From Vanilla planifolia (lineage: Eukaryota > Streptophyta > Magnoliopsida > Asparagales > Orchidaceae): a DNA stretch of 64,000 nucleotides. The position numbers were made by a program, and so were the translations under genes. Location of the stretch: the NCBI GenBank assembly GCA_023846275.1, contig CM043871.1, positions 30,782,569 to 30,846,568 on the forward strand, in the 5' to 3' direction. Shown here piece by piece: positions 12,401 through 25,445 of this stretch. The stretch's first letter is position 1; every line of letters begins with the position of its first letter. Below the pieces are notes generated by a model. It had not been told where the DNA came from. It worked only from the letters and a program-made list of their open reading frames with translations, and searched no databases.

Positions 12401-13600
12401 TTCCCCTTCCCTTCAAAACAACATAGGGCTAACCCTACCTCAAAATATAATTTAAGAAGATATGGCTGTGAAGAGGTTCGACCAAAATGATTTTCCTACC
12501 CAAAAACATCTAGTAATTCACATCATCAATCTTACATATACATTCAAAGGGTTCCAACTAGAATATTCAACCTACCACTTGCCAATAACTCACTACTTGA
12601 GCATGTCAAGATGCTCAAGATTCCCACTTGTCAAAATTTTTGAACAAACACAATGAACAATCTCCATAAGAACTTCATAAATTAGAAGTTCTACTAAAGG
12701 ACGTCATCGATAAGTTACAACCATAATGATCAGCCTACCTCATGCTTAGGACTTGCTACTTAAAGAGATCAATATGCTTTGGGCTCTAAATGCTTTCATG
12801 GTCCCAAAGTACATAATGATAGAATGAGACCCAAAAGCACTAGAAAAATGGCAAGTCACTTCATCTAACTTATATACACCACCAAAGAGCTTCAAACATA
12901 GTGGTCATCATGTCTAGTACAAGGGAATTACTCATTGATGAGTATTGATAATACGGTCTCCCATACTCATTAATGATCCTGAATGAACTCAACAAGAATG
13001 AACTCACCAAAGACCCAATAATCTATGTTGTCCTACTAAAAAAACACTTTCAAAGAAGTTCAAGTAAAGTGATTGGTTTACATCAACTTGCTTAAAGACA
13101 CTACAACACCCAAACTCCCCATGCTCATTTATGATCCCAAACTAAAAAATTTGGTAAGCCAATTTCCTTGCATACATACACATCTAATGAGAACAAATCA
13201 AAATATTGACCCTATCAAATGGCTAGGACTTATTCTACATGGTTTGGACACCAATTGCACCACACTTCTCACTATAAATGACCTAAACTAGAGTGGGCTC
13301 CAAGAATAAGTAGCAAGTCACATGGTCTTGCTTACATAAGCAATCCTTGAGCGAGCAAACCCAAAAGTTGGATGGAAACTTTCAACCTCTCATACTCTCA
13401 TGAATGGTCAAACATATGAAGTTAGGAAAATTAGTGTGATAATCAAATATTTGGGCAAGAACCCCGATTCAACGAAAGATAAAACACCTAAGGAGAATGC
13501 TGTTGATTTGTTATCTAGAGTAGCCCACTCTTAAAATCATTGAGTCCTCAAGAACACAAGACATAGTTAGGGGAATGGCCTAGGTATTATCTTATAGGGC
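9441..13600. other. AT-rich decayed spacer
   Basis: Short plus-strand frames near 10326-10574, 11011-11226, 11270-11497 and 12462-13291 show no domain I recognise, and their composition matches the surroundings. C-rich, G-poor plus-strand sequence from about 10.3 to 13.5 kb suggests one old element in minus orientation, but no diagnostic motif survives. Confidence 0.4.
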
Positions 13601-14197
13601 TTATCATATGATGACCTCGTTATCATAATAACTCTCTGCCAAAATATATGATGCATTCGCTATTGAAAGACGATTAAAGAAATCTAGACAGAGCTTGCTA
13701 ATTTCAATCCCTTGTATGTTCCACGGTTCACTGTTTCACATCAGCTCAAACAATGACCTCATTTTCAACTACCCTTTGTTAACTTGAGCTGCAGAGTGCC
13801 TTGTTAGGGTTGTCTCAATGTGATTTCTTATTGCAGTTTGCTCTTTCTTTGGTCTCCAATTGCACGTCTGTAAGGGTTTCCATCTCAAATACACCATAGG
13901 ACCTCGGTCCTCGGATTGTCCTGTCATGTCTAGTGGAAACAACCTCTAGAAAAAAGTATTTGTTACTAAAATCCAATAGAGAGTTTCCAAAACTTCAAAG
14001 AGTATTCGTTCCTAATAGCACTGTTAGAGCTACCATATCTGTTGAATTCCAAAGTCTCGTGAGCCGCAACTCTGCACTGATAAGAAAGATGAAAATATGG
14101 AGGATGTAGTAGACCAATTTAACCGTTCAAACAGATTGAAAACCCCATCAAAAAATATACCAAGAGAGCTGAGTGAGAAATGATAGAGAAGAAAGAC

Positions 14198-14326
14198 CTT
14201 GGTATCTATGGCCTTGAAGACCATCCCATACGTGACTTCACCGAGTTGCTCCCTCTTAAGGTAACGATCAGCGACGAGCTTCGACTGTGAAGCATCCTCT
14301 TCAATTGCGGAGGAGCTGGTTGCCAT
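14198..14326 (-). pseudogene. CDKD: Orphan first exon of a CDK-activating kinase (CDKD)
   Basis: The 43-codon frame starts MATSSSAIEEDASQ and continues [28 protein letters not shown], ending at a possible donor (AAG then GTCTTT). Plant CDKD proteins start with [25 protein letters not shown], so the match to the N-lobe is clear. CDKD with cyclin H phosphorylates CDK T-loops and the RNA polymerase II tail. Here the glycine-rich ATP loop reads GEVTYG instead of GEGTYG, losing a conserved Gly. I find none of the following exons (AIKKIRLG, HRDMKPNNLL, DFGLAR) below it on the minus strand, so it is a truncated remnant. An in-frame ATG 7 codons upstream (14347) also exists. Certainty is good for the family and fair for pseudogene status. 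Confidence 0.75.
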
Positions 14327-14640
14327 CTCGAGGCTTACAAAGGGCACCGGCAGCGTCGCCGGATCTTTTTCTTCCTGCAGTCTCGAACACAGAGCCCAGC
14401 AAATTATGGCGCAGCAAAGGTCGTAGGGAAGAGAACGGAATTCGTCCTCTGCAGTTGTACTTGCCGCTTACTTATTAACTCCGCGAGGATAAAGCCAGGG
14501 CAACTTCGATCCGTTAGGAATTCGGCTATCGGCTCAGGACTGCTTTCGAACGGCGGCCGCCATAGGAAGAACGAAAGGGGTTTATGGATTGTTGCTGATC
14601 GAAGTTTCGAACCCACAACAATGTTGCGTTCTTTGACAGC
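14327..14640 (-). promoter_or_regulatory. Former 5' flank of the CDKD fragment
   Basis: This GC-richer block (CpG-containing, in contrast to its AT-rich flanks) lies directly upstream of the CDKD exon on the minus strand. It ends sharply near 14650, where AT-rich sequence begins. It probably represents the 5' UTR and promoter duplicated together with exon 1. Small frames on both strands here have no recognisable protein. Confidence 0.4.
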
Positions 14641-14812
14641 CCACCAGATACTATTTCATGTTCCTTTCTTTTTTTTTAAATGATAAAAAATTAAAAATAT
14701 ATATTTTTATTAATGTAATATTATTTATTAGAATATTTTTTTCAGAAAGAAATATAAATTTACCGACACGATTAAGATCTACTTATAAGAAAATGCTTAA
14801 CAAAACTTATTT

Positions 14813-14813
14813 G

Positions 14814-14841
<28 letters not shown>
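14813..14841. repeat. (TA)n microsatellite
   Basis: An uninterrupted run of about 14 TA units. Confidence 0.95.
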
Positions 14842-14845
<4 letters not shown>

Positions 14846-14849
14846 TTGT

Positions 14850-17800
14850 GGTATATGAAATGTGATATAAAATGTTTTGAAATATACCTTTTAAAATTAG
14901 TACTAAATCATAATAAGATATATGGTTATTTGTCACAAATAAAACACCATTAAAATTAGAATATAGTATGGACTTTGAAAGATTGAATAAAAAGAGAGAT
15001 ACAACATAATATTTCAATATCATATCATGACCACGTGTCTCTTTACACGAAGTGATAAGTTATGATGTACAATAAAAAAAAATACATTTAAGTCAACTAA
15101 TTATTAGTATTCATAACAAGAATATATTCTTACATAAGTTTAATCATAACTTCAATGTTCATTGAATTCTTAGATTTCTTCTTTGTCATTGTAAAAAAAA
15201 TTCGTTTATCTCTATTAAGTTGTTCTTTTCTATGCATCTTCAATTCATGTTTTAGTTTTCAACTACAATCATGATAACATCACCTCATGTCTAAAAAGTA
15301 AGGACTGTTAATAATTAATTAACATAATTTCATCCAAGAAAGAGATGAATTATAAAAATCATAAATTTAAGCAACTAAAATATAATTTACAACAAAAGCC
15401 TTTTTAATAATTCTTAATTATTCTTATAAAACTTATTTTAAAGTAATTATTATATTTGAAAATTTTTGTGTGAGAATACAAAAAATATAATGATAATAAT
15501 ATTTTTAAGTAATTCGATTTATGTCAAGATCTACATCTACATCTGACCAAATAAGTTTGAAAAAAAAATATTATAAAAGCAGATAGACCAACACCTTACA
15601 CTAAGCCAAAAAAGGCCCTACAAGCATGTGCTAAAAGACTCCACATGTCGACCTACTTAAGTTACAATCCTCAGGCAAAAGGACTCTATATGTATGCTAA
15701 AAAAAGCTCACAATATCGAGCAAAATGACTTTACAAATTATTTGAATAAAAGATTAATATAAAGTCTACAAAAAGAAGTCTCATCAGTATAACAAAAGTA
15801 CAAAATAAAAGCTCAAAATACAATATCTTATAACCTGATTACTATTAAGAAAGTTTTTCAACTTAGGTTAATCAATGAAGAAAAAAAGAAAGGTTTTGAA
15901 TAAGATTTATGCATGAATCCCTCAACTTTTCGATTTACTTCTTTTTAAAATGATGATCTTGAACTATAACATTTCACAAAGATGTGCAAGTGATATTAGT
16001 AATTTCACTTATGGTCTCAAATAATTCTTAATGGCTAAATCAAATTTTTACAAAGTCTAATCAAACTAATCATTATTCATAATTCTAAATTAATCATTTG
16101 TCTAATCAAAAAATCATATAAGTATGATACCACAATATGCATATCATCTAACTCTTCAAAAGTGTTTAACCAGTTCATTTTATAGCCAACATAAGATTAT
16201 AGTTATATGATGTGAACATTATACATGTATTCAACACACAGATCTTCAAATTCAATTTTTCAAGTCTTAGCCTTCAAGGAATCATACTAAACGATGATAA
16301 AGACATATTAGTATGACATGCTTGATGGATTTTATCATATTTGTTATCGCAATATAATACTCGTACGATAATACCATTGTATTTGTACAAGACATTTCAA
16401 CACACTAATTGCATAAGTCACAAATTACACCTCACTACTAAATATCGTTTTTACATGTACAATGATTACCATTTTATTAAGCTTATTAGTTCAAACATGT
16501 CTTCATATATCTCTTGGAAAAACAAATAATGTACTTTGTATAATGTGGAGAATGTATATATATGATAAAGCAAACTTCTGTTCATAATTAACTACCTAAT
16601 CTAAACATCTTATCTGATATACTAAAAAACTAATCATATAAATACAATAAGAATATCGTATTATATGAACACCATATCTAGCCAACATAGCTAATAAATT
16701 TTCATCTTATTTTCCATTTAATCACATAAAAAAACTAGTCGTAATGCGTGATAAGTCAATCATACAAATATGATTAATATAGATTTTGTCACGCTTCACT
16801 TAATTCATATTATTTTGCATTATTATTTGATTATTTAAGTGATGAACTTATTAACATTAATTTAAATATTTGCCTCAAAGTTAAATCTATATGAGCAAAA
16901 AAATAAATTTAAAAATATTTAATACTCTCATTTAACCTTACTAAATCTTAATATCTCAAGTAAATTATTATAAGTTTTATATTCTAGAACCAATAAAAAT
17001 GACTCATAAATATTTCTTTCTTGTTTACTCTAATTTTGTATTTATCTTGTTGTTATTTACAAATAATATCAAAACATTACTCATTAGTTTTTTAAGCGAT
17101 AGACCAAGTTTGTCAAAAGATTGATCTATTCAATACTGAGATATAAGATTTAAAATAATTTTGAAATATTAGAAAAAGAATACATTCATTTTATTTTTAG
17201 TAAAATAATAGTGCAAGGATCAAGGTTTGAGAGGGACCTATTCAATCTATTAACCTGTTACATCATGTCTTATCTCTCTTATTCATTCTTTGTTCAAAGA
17301 TAGTTATTCTTGATCTAGTTCAAGAATGATTAATGCATTTTACTACATATCTAGGTTTTTCCTTTAAGCCTTTTCATCTTTCATCTTCTCTTCATAAGTG
17401 ACACTTTGGTTTTTACATCATTTAGTTGTTGAGAGAATTATTTATTTTTTATTTGTGTTGCATCACCTTAGACCCAAAGGTCGAACAATGGGAAGTCTTC
17501 ATCATCGTTCAACAAATGCAATTTTAAGAAGTCGAAAGCCATGATTACATCCATTTTTAAATATAAGCTATCACAATAACAAACATTTGAGGGCTCCTCT
17601 TACCAAAAAGTGACTCATTATTACTTAATTTGTTTGTGTGGTTGATTAAAAAACAAACAAGATTATGGCATGAGAAGTTAGGGTTTTATCTTATATATAT
17701 TGCAATTTATGCAATAATAATGTTTAAACCACCATACCTTCAATGCTTTGTTGCACTCATTTGTTCTGATGTCTATGTCATAATTAATAAAGAGGTTAGT

Positions 17801-19555
17801 CGATGATGGTTTTGTGGAGTGAAATGATTAAGAGGCAAAGATGTCTACTTTTATGGCTTAGTATGCAACATGCAAACTCAAAACATAAAAGAGCATAAGA
17901 ATTTGTAATTTGGTGTCTTTAAGGAAAGTGTTAGTAACCAAATTGTTTGCCAAGTTCTTAAAGAGAGCACATTTTTCATGGATTGATGGATTAAGACAAT
18001 GTATGATTGTGTAAATACTTGTTTTGTAGTGATGAGAAGTGATGCTTAAGCTTGGTGGCTTGTTTTTTACAACGGCTTGATAGTTTTATGGAGAATCTAC
18101 TTAAGGATTGACTCTAAAGTATGTTGCTTTGATGTGACTTAATAGTTAGACCAATTATATGACATTTTCTCTCACTATATTAAGAAAAAAAATCCCACGA
18201 GGTGTCTTATTTTGACTCCAAGTAAGTTTAATCATTCATATAGAGACTTCTTACTTGGTCACCTATCTCAATGCTTCTTCAACTCCAACATGAGTTTGCC
18301 TTTAAAAAATATCTTGACATCGAAAACTTGGTATCTTATACATACACCAATTCTCCTGCTTAGTAGTAGAAGTGAGATAATTTATTTTTACACCTTTAGA
18401 AGCCTTAAATAGGAACAAAGTTTTATCTTATAATTCTTTTCTTAGGACATCATATAATATTTGTTTGCCACTTTCTTTAGATTTTATAAGTTTATTGGTT
18501 TTACTTAGTTCATCCTTAAATCATATTAAACTAGTAGAAGTATTAGCTATGATATCAAATTATGACATCTTTATTGGGGCCCCACCTCACCATCTAATTA
18601 AACATAGCAAAAATTAAAGTTTGTGTATTTGAAATTTTTAGTGAGAAATTAAACTCTATATGGAGACTTAATGATAAAATAATATCTATTTATAAACCAC
18701 CTTTACTACATGAACTAAATAAAAGATCGATATAGATAAATAATTTAATCATATAAACTATCTAAATTATACATATTTTGTCAAGTCTATACAAATACAC
18801 AATACATAAATTATAATAGACCAACCACTATGTCAGCCACAAAAATAATCCTTATTCATAACATCAACCCTCATCTTTTAATTTAATAGTTACATTACTT
18901 ATGATGTAAATATTAATGAGATTTTAGAGAGCTTAACAGATAACTAATAAGATGATGATATATAAATAATAATATTATAATAGAAAATATATAGTAATAT
19001 CTATAATTAAATAAGTTATAATACAAGTAAATTAATATATCTAGTAAAAAATATAAACAACTATATATACATTTTTTATTTTTATAATTTTTTTTCTTTA
19101 TATGTTATAAGATAAACCATTATTTTTTTATTTTCATCTTATTTCTAATGTGACTCATATTCTTTATGTGAAGATCATTATCCTCTAGAACTAATATTAT
19201 AAATCCATATAGGGGTATCCTCACTCGTAAGAGTTGTCTTTTTGCCCTCTATGTTAGAATTGTGTAGACATAAGTGAGTTATCATTATCTTATATTATAT
19301 ATATGAGACATCTTTGCCATAATCATGTATATTATTATTATGTAGATAGATATGAGGATCATCTACCTATGAGATCATAATATAATCCAATAGTGTATGA
19401 GAATAATGTCTTTAAAGGTATATTAATCATTCAGTTCAATTTCCTTGTTTAATACTTCAGCATGTTGAGTATTCATATCATCTATTCATTAACTTATAGA
19501 GTTTTTTATGATATTGTATGTGAATTACCTTTTTATGTAATATAATAAATGAATA
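14850..19555. other. AT-rich gene-free stretch
   Basis: I see no gene. A segment at 15,580-15,800 with repeated AAAGGACTC-like and AAAAGACTCCACA-like words is reminiscent of LTR sequence, and short frames at 16.3 and 18.2 kb lack any motif. Very low GC and little CpG suggest old, methylation-decayed transposon DNA. Confidence 0.45.
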
Positions 19556-19559
19556 ACAA

Positions 19560-20150
19560 AAAGGAATATAGTTCAATTACCTTCTTTCTATTAAATTTCT
19601 TCTTTTTCTTCGATACATTCGAATCAAGATTTTCTTGGCCCTTTTTTTTGTGTTTTTCATGCTCAGAATTTCCTAATTCAAGATCTTTTTCTTTCTTAGA
19701 TTCCTCATATGATATAAGAATATTTTTATTTGGATTTACATTTCCATTTTGACTTTCTTGCTTTATATTTATATGAGAATTCAAAAAGAGTGATTGGATT
19801 GGAATGGCCCAAGGTTGAATACTATATATATAACAAGGTAGCACCAATTCTGGGAAGAACCAAGACTCTAGATTGGATATAGTGTCATAATTTGATATAG
19901 TATCATAGAAATCATAGAGACTTCCTTTAAAAATCATAATAAATTTGTTTTTCATTTTTCGAAAATTCTTCATTTTCTGATTAGTATTTTGATTCACGCC
20001 AATATGTGTATTGAACCAGATATGAATATCAAGAGAATTTGTGAAAGCAAAACGAAGAATTTGATAATCAAAATATTTTCTATCCAAATTTGTATGACAA
20101 GCTATAATACTTGTCAAAAGATAACATGGAAAAGTATACCAATTATAAAA
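19560..20150 (-). pseudogene. ycf1: Nuclear plastid DNA insert: fragment of ycf1 (TIC214)
   Basis: The minus strand encodes PCYLLTSIIACHTNLDRKYF, DYQILRFAFTNSLDIHIW, then SNLESWFFPELVLP, WAIPIQSLFLN, and a Lys/Glu-rich stretch. These are hallmark segments of chloroplast Ycf1/TIC214, the inner-envelope translocon protein (family forms: HTNLDRKYFDWQI, SNLELWFFPEFVLLYNAYK, KPWVIPI). Only a middle piece of about 190 codons of a protein of more than 1,700 is present. Both sides run into AT-rich nuclear sequence, so it is a NUPT and not a functional gene. One frame is open across the whole fragment, although an internal stretch (HIGVNQNTNQKMKNF, then a doubled YDTISN) departs from the usual sequence. 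Ycf1 evolves fast and tolerates indels, so the open frame alone does not imply selection. Confidence 0.85.
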
Positions 20151-20357
20151 GAATTAGAAATTAATTTATTAACATATTAATATCATAGTTACAAGATGTA
20201 TCTACTATCCATTATGCATAAAATTACACGAAAAAAATATTTCACTTGCCAGAATGCTTGCTAGAAAATAGCATAGAAAAGTACACCATTTTATAATAAA
20301 TTATAATTGACTTTATTAGCTTGTTTATATCACATTTATCAAATTTATCTACTAAAT
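20100..20357. repeat. Diverged direct repeat over the NUPT edge
   Basis: The block at 20100-20213 (ATACTTGTCAAAAGATAACA, then TGGAAAAGTATACCA, ATTAATTTATTAAC, GATGTATCTACTA) recurs at 20240-20357 as ATGCTTGCTAGAAAATAGCA, TAGAAAAGTACACCA, TTGACTTTATTAGC and AATTTATCTACTA. Identity is about 70-75% by eye and the offset about 138 bp. The first copy contains the ycf1 N-side end, so a second, older-looking copy of that edge is present. Confidence 0.65.
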
Positions 20358-23300
20358 TTAAAAGTTAACTTTTTTTAATCGTAATATTTCTTTGATTTCA
20401 TACAATGACATGACATCTATATACAGTGATCAATATAATCCTATACGTGACATATTTAATAAGAAATTAAGATCTTATTAATTCCTTTAAGATCTTTAAC
20501 TTGATATAAAAGTTGTATTGCTAAAATTACCTACTCTTACCATAAGATCATATGAAATTCTAAAAATTTGCACTATATAGTACTAATATGATCCTAATAT
20601 AATATAATACATCCAGTTGTATAAACCATTTTTATCACATATTGTATTTGTATGATCTCCTTATTTATCATATGTACCATCTATTTTTTCTATTATTTTA
20701 TCTGGTCTGATCTACAAATTCTATAAGATTATTATAAAATACAATATACCATATTGTGTTATATATCATCATATGATCTCCTCTATTTTAATATATTTTT
20801 TATGATCATTTAATATGATATACAAAATTATATTATACAATTGCTAATTATTTATTTTATTTATTTCACTCATATATCTATTCACATTATCTTATGATCA
20901 TACTAATATGACAAATATCATAAGTATAATTTATTAACTAATATGACCTTTTTTATTTTTATTGTTTTTCTTTGAATAAAAACAAATCATATAGTATTAT
21001 ACATATTTCATACTATATAATTTACTCATATTTGCTATAATAATGATGCTCCTTGTATTAGTATGATCGAGACAATTGTCTAGTACAATATCTTCACAGC
21101 TTTGTTATAGCCTTTTAACCCAAAATTTTCACACCAAATGATTATACTATTGTACTAGTACAAACATTTCTTCATGTTGAATCATACACCCTTGTTTTTT
21201 TGGTGAAACCCAATATCATGTATCTCTTTCTCCTACCACCTCAACAACCTCTTCATCTCTCTTCCTCCTCTCTTCTCTTCTCATTAGAATCTTGAAACTT
21301 ACATGACTTAATAAGGTAAATAAAATAAAAATCTAAGTTGTACCTCTTACTTTGTCAAAGATGTTAAAACCTTGAACCAAAGTTCTTTGCAGTTGGTCAG
21401 AACTCTTTTCCATTACTCACAATAACCAGCCACGACGACGACAATGTTTGGGTTAACTTTTTCAACCAGTCAAATGCTCTATTGGGATCCTTTGTGCATG
21501 GGAAGAAAAGAAGTATCTATAATATATTAACTAATCATTATAAATTTATTGTTACATTATTATTATTATTTTATCTAAAAAGTTATGAAATTAATCATGA
21601 ATATAGGATATTCACTACTTATTAATGTTGAAAAGTGCTTTTAAATTATTTTAATAGTGTCAAAGACAATTTCTTTTTACATAGAAAATTGGAGAAAATT
21701 TAAATAATTAAATTAAAATCACTTTTCCTTAGATATTTTGTTATTTATAAATATATCTCATATTAATCAGATTTAACTTAAGTCAAAATTTATGAAATTA
21801 TAATTCTAACTTATTGAATATGATATTTTAAAATTTAACAATCTATCATTTTCAATCAAATTGGATAGAAGTCAAAATTTTAGAAATTATAATATATCCT
21901 AATAAATCTTTTGAGAATTACAATTATACTTACATTTTTTTAAAAATTCATAGGTTGATCTTCAAAAATTATAAACTCAACCATCATTGACTTTATCTCG
22001 AAGAGTTCTTTCTATTGATATTTTAATTAAGTTTGAGGCTATGGCACACTTTTTAAAATTTTATTATTATTTTAATATTTTTTATAAATAATAAAGTTTA
22101 AAAAATTAACTTAATTGAGTTTAATCATACTTACCACAATATTTCTTGTTAATTTTAAGATTTCTCTTTTTTATCTGAGTTGAATATTAAGGACTATTAT
22201 AATTTTGGTTTTATTATATCAAGGTATTGTCCTCGTTGGTCATCTCACCTTAATCTAAGTAGATTTTATCTTTAACATAAGAACCCATCATCTTTGTTCA
22301 CCTACCCAAACATTACTTCAACCTAAGCATGCATAACCATGGAGTCCTCAAGGGATCCAACATAAGTTTACATATAAATGACACCTTAATATCGATTATT
22401 GTATCACATATATAGACTAATATTAACTATCTTCCCCTTACTAGGTGATGTTAAGTAATTTACCCCAACACCCTTAGAAACTTTATATTTAAGTCATTCA
22501 TTGTTCAATGACTTATCTCTTGAGACATTACTTGATTTCTACTTCCTACCTTTTTTAATTGTTAAAGGTTTCTTCTTAATTAATCAATGATTGAAAACTA
22601 TTAATATGTATGAAGGGCCATATCACAACCTACTTAAATAATCCCCTTATTATTACTCAATAATACATATTAGAAAAGAAAATATCATGTTACATCAAAG
22701 TACACAATAATCATAAGGATACAAAACTAATAATCAGGCAATAGTGACAATAAAAATGCATTTTAAATTTATTTTTCACTAGAATAAGTAACAAAAACTA
22801 TAACAATATTATCCATAAACACAACACACCTATGTAAGTATCTACATACATCTCTAGACACAAAATACAAATCATATAAATATCTCATGCAAAACTTATC
22901 ACATAACTCAAAATAACTCACTCACTCTTTGGGACTTATGTTATGTATCATTGGGCTTTCTCAATTCTAGATGAATTTATAACCTGACTTGTAATGCAAG
23001 TAACAAGTATAACAAGCTTAGCAAGTAAATTGATAACTACAAGCAATAAAATCAAGATGAAATATAATAAAAAATAACTCATAAATGGTAATAGAGTAAT
23101 AAACAAATAACTTGTGGCATGTAAAGAGTAGAAACATGTCATCAATGTGCAAATATATGTCATATTCATTTTATGTGCTTCATGTTTTTATTTTTATAAC
23201 ATTTTTTCATTATTTTTTATTTTATCATTTTTAATATTTATCATATTTTCATATTTTCTAATACATAAGGCTTTAATGTTCTTAAATAAACATTACTAAT

Positions 23301-24299
23301 ATTTTCACACAACTATTTGCATCATCATATATTATAATTTTAGCCCATAAAAATATCATAATTAACCATTAATCTTAATATGTTGTCTCCACCAATCATC
23401 TATCTGCACAAAATACTAGCTATAATGAAGCTTTACTTATAAAGACCCTATACAAAATATTAGCAATGGTTCAATCTACTTTATCAAAGTTATACATTAA
23501 GTGTTAATAATAACAATCTTATCTTATCATAATAATCAACAATAAGATAATTTTATAATAAAATCTCATTATCTACTTTTCATCATATATTATATTATAA
23601 CATATATCATCAAATTATTATAACTTAATCTCAATAATCATTAATTTTTCTCTTTATTTATTTGTAATTTCTTATTTAATGTTTTGGTACTTATAACAAT
23701 TAAAATATAATGCATAAATGTATGGGTTTCTTTTCATTTGTACATAATCACATGATATTAAAGACATGTTATATAAGATTAAAAAATGTACATATAATAG
23801 TATAATATCATGTTATCATACTCATATTAATATTTTTTAAGATAAATAATAATAATCTACTTATATCATAGTTAATTTTGTTTGCATATCTATTTTTTTA
23901 TGATGATTTTTCAATAATTATCCTTTTTGTCTTTAGTTTTTTATGTGATAAAATGGTACATTATCTACCACAATTTGCTAGCTTTTTTTATTTATGATAT
24001 ATTCATAATTATTTATTTTACTCAAAACTCTAATTTTCTATTCATTCCCTTATTTTTTCTTCTTTTCTTTGCTTCTCTCTTCTCACATGCAACACATCAA
24101 TTTTATGTATGGTGTATCAAATCTACGTATTATGCATCAAATTATATATATTACAATCTTCACTTGACATACTATACATAGAGTTCAATTCATTGTACAT
24201 GAAGTATGAGACAAGGTGTTGTTGTTACTTTTTTCCTTCACTTTGATTTGAACTTGAAACCAACAAGTTAGCATTAAATGCATGTTTGTCACCTCTAAT
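20358..24299. other. AT-rich stretch with recurring ATCATAC/GTATGAT words
   Basis: No gene is visible. From 20.4 to 21.2 kb short words such as CATATGATC, ACTAATATGA and TATTATACA recur in both orientations. On the minus strand, 22.6-23.2 kb has the look of an LTR end (pattern resembling 25.7-25.9 kb on the plus strand), but the boundaries are lost. Confidence 0.4.
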
Positions 24300-25231
24300 T
24301 AATTTTCAATCAGACTATAACAATCCAAATTCTAAAATATGTTAAATTTATATATTTGAATTATCATATTAGTATGATGTTGTGTGTAATGATAATGTAA
24401 GAATTTTTTTGTGCATCATAAAGCATATGCCAAGTTGTAAGTATCATAGAGCAATGGAATGAGTATACATTTGGAAAAGCTCTACATGACAAAATTATTG
24501 ATATGCAATTACAATTTTTAGAAGTCATTTATAATTTCTCAAGAATTTTGAAAAGATAAAGCTATTATTTGATTTATTATATCAATATATAGTTTTTTTT
24601 ATTTTAAAACCTAAAATTTACTTTTCACTTATCCTGAACTTAAGTTGGTGGCCTAAGAAGCATTTGGAAACAAAAAGCTCAGGAAAAAGAGAGAGGGCAA
24701 TGCACCTAAGAGAAGAGGAAGGAGAGAAGTTAAGAAATCTTAAAAAAAGTTGTACTTCGCTATAGTTAATAGGAACAAAGAAATTAGAAAAATCAACAGC
24801 GAGACAAATCACAAGGAAGAAAGTTTGAAAAAGCATTTTTTCTATTTTGTGTAAAAGAGTTAGAAAGGTATGACTGAGTATATTTGTCCTTTTCCATAAG
24901 TTACCCTTATTTAGTGTTTTGGTTCTGCTTGAACTTCAACTTGAATTGCATGAGAATTAGTGAATTCAATGTGAAATGATCCATGGCATCAATTAATTAT
25001 ATTAGCATAAGATGTCGTGTGTGTATGTGTAAGTATATTATTATATGTATTAGACATGCGATAAGAAAGAGAAATAAGGTATATTAAATAAAATGATAAT
25101 AAATGAATAAATAATGAAAGCTGGCTATAAGAATCTAATGATTTATATAATCTATGATATAAGATGATAACCAAATATAAGATTTTTGCTATGTTATTAT
25201 TTACGACTACCCAATATAATGAGATCATTTT

Positions 25232-25445
25232 TTATGCTGCTAGCATTTTATGTATGGTGGTGATAACTAGAGATCTTATGATCGTTAGTACTTTGTGTAG
25301 GATAATGATAGATAAAGATGATATGATTGAGTTGAAATAAGACCTTATTTCTATAGTCATTACTATTTTGTATAAGATAATGATAAATAGACTTTAGTAT
25401 TGTTAGTACTCTATGAAAAATGATGATAGATAAGGGTGATGTGAT
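25232..25445 (+). repeat. Degenerate tandem units inside the old LTR
   Basis: Three to four units of roughly 50-75 bp share TTAGTACTTTGTGTAGGATA followed by ATGATAGATAAAGATGAT; they start near 25240, 25288, 25365 and 25415. They resemble, in the opposite orientation, the array at 27955-28210. This supports both being the same LTR module at different ages. Confidence 0.5.

Noticed and set aside
18212-18412. Plus-strand frame with TPSKFNHSYRDFLLGHLS, perhaps a retroelement remnant
   Set aside because: Too short and without any diagnostic motif to assign to a family.
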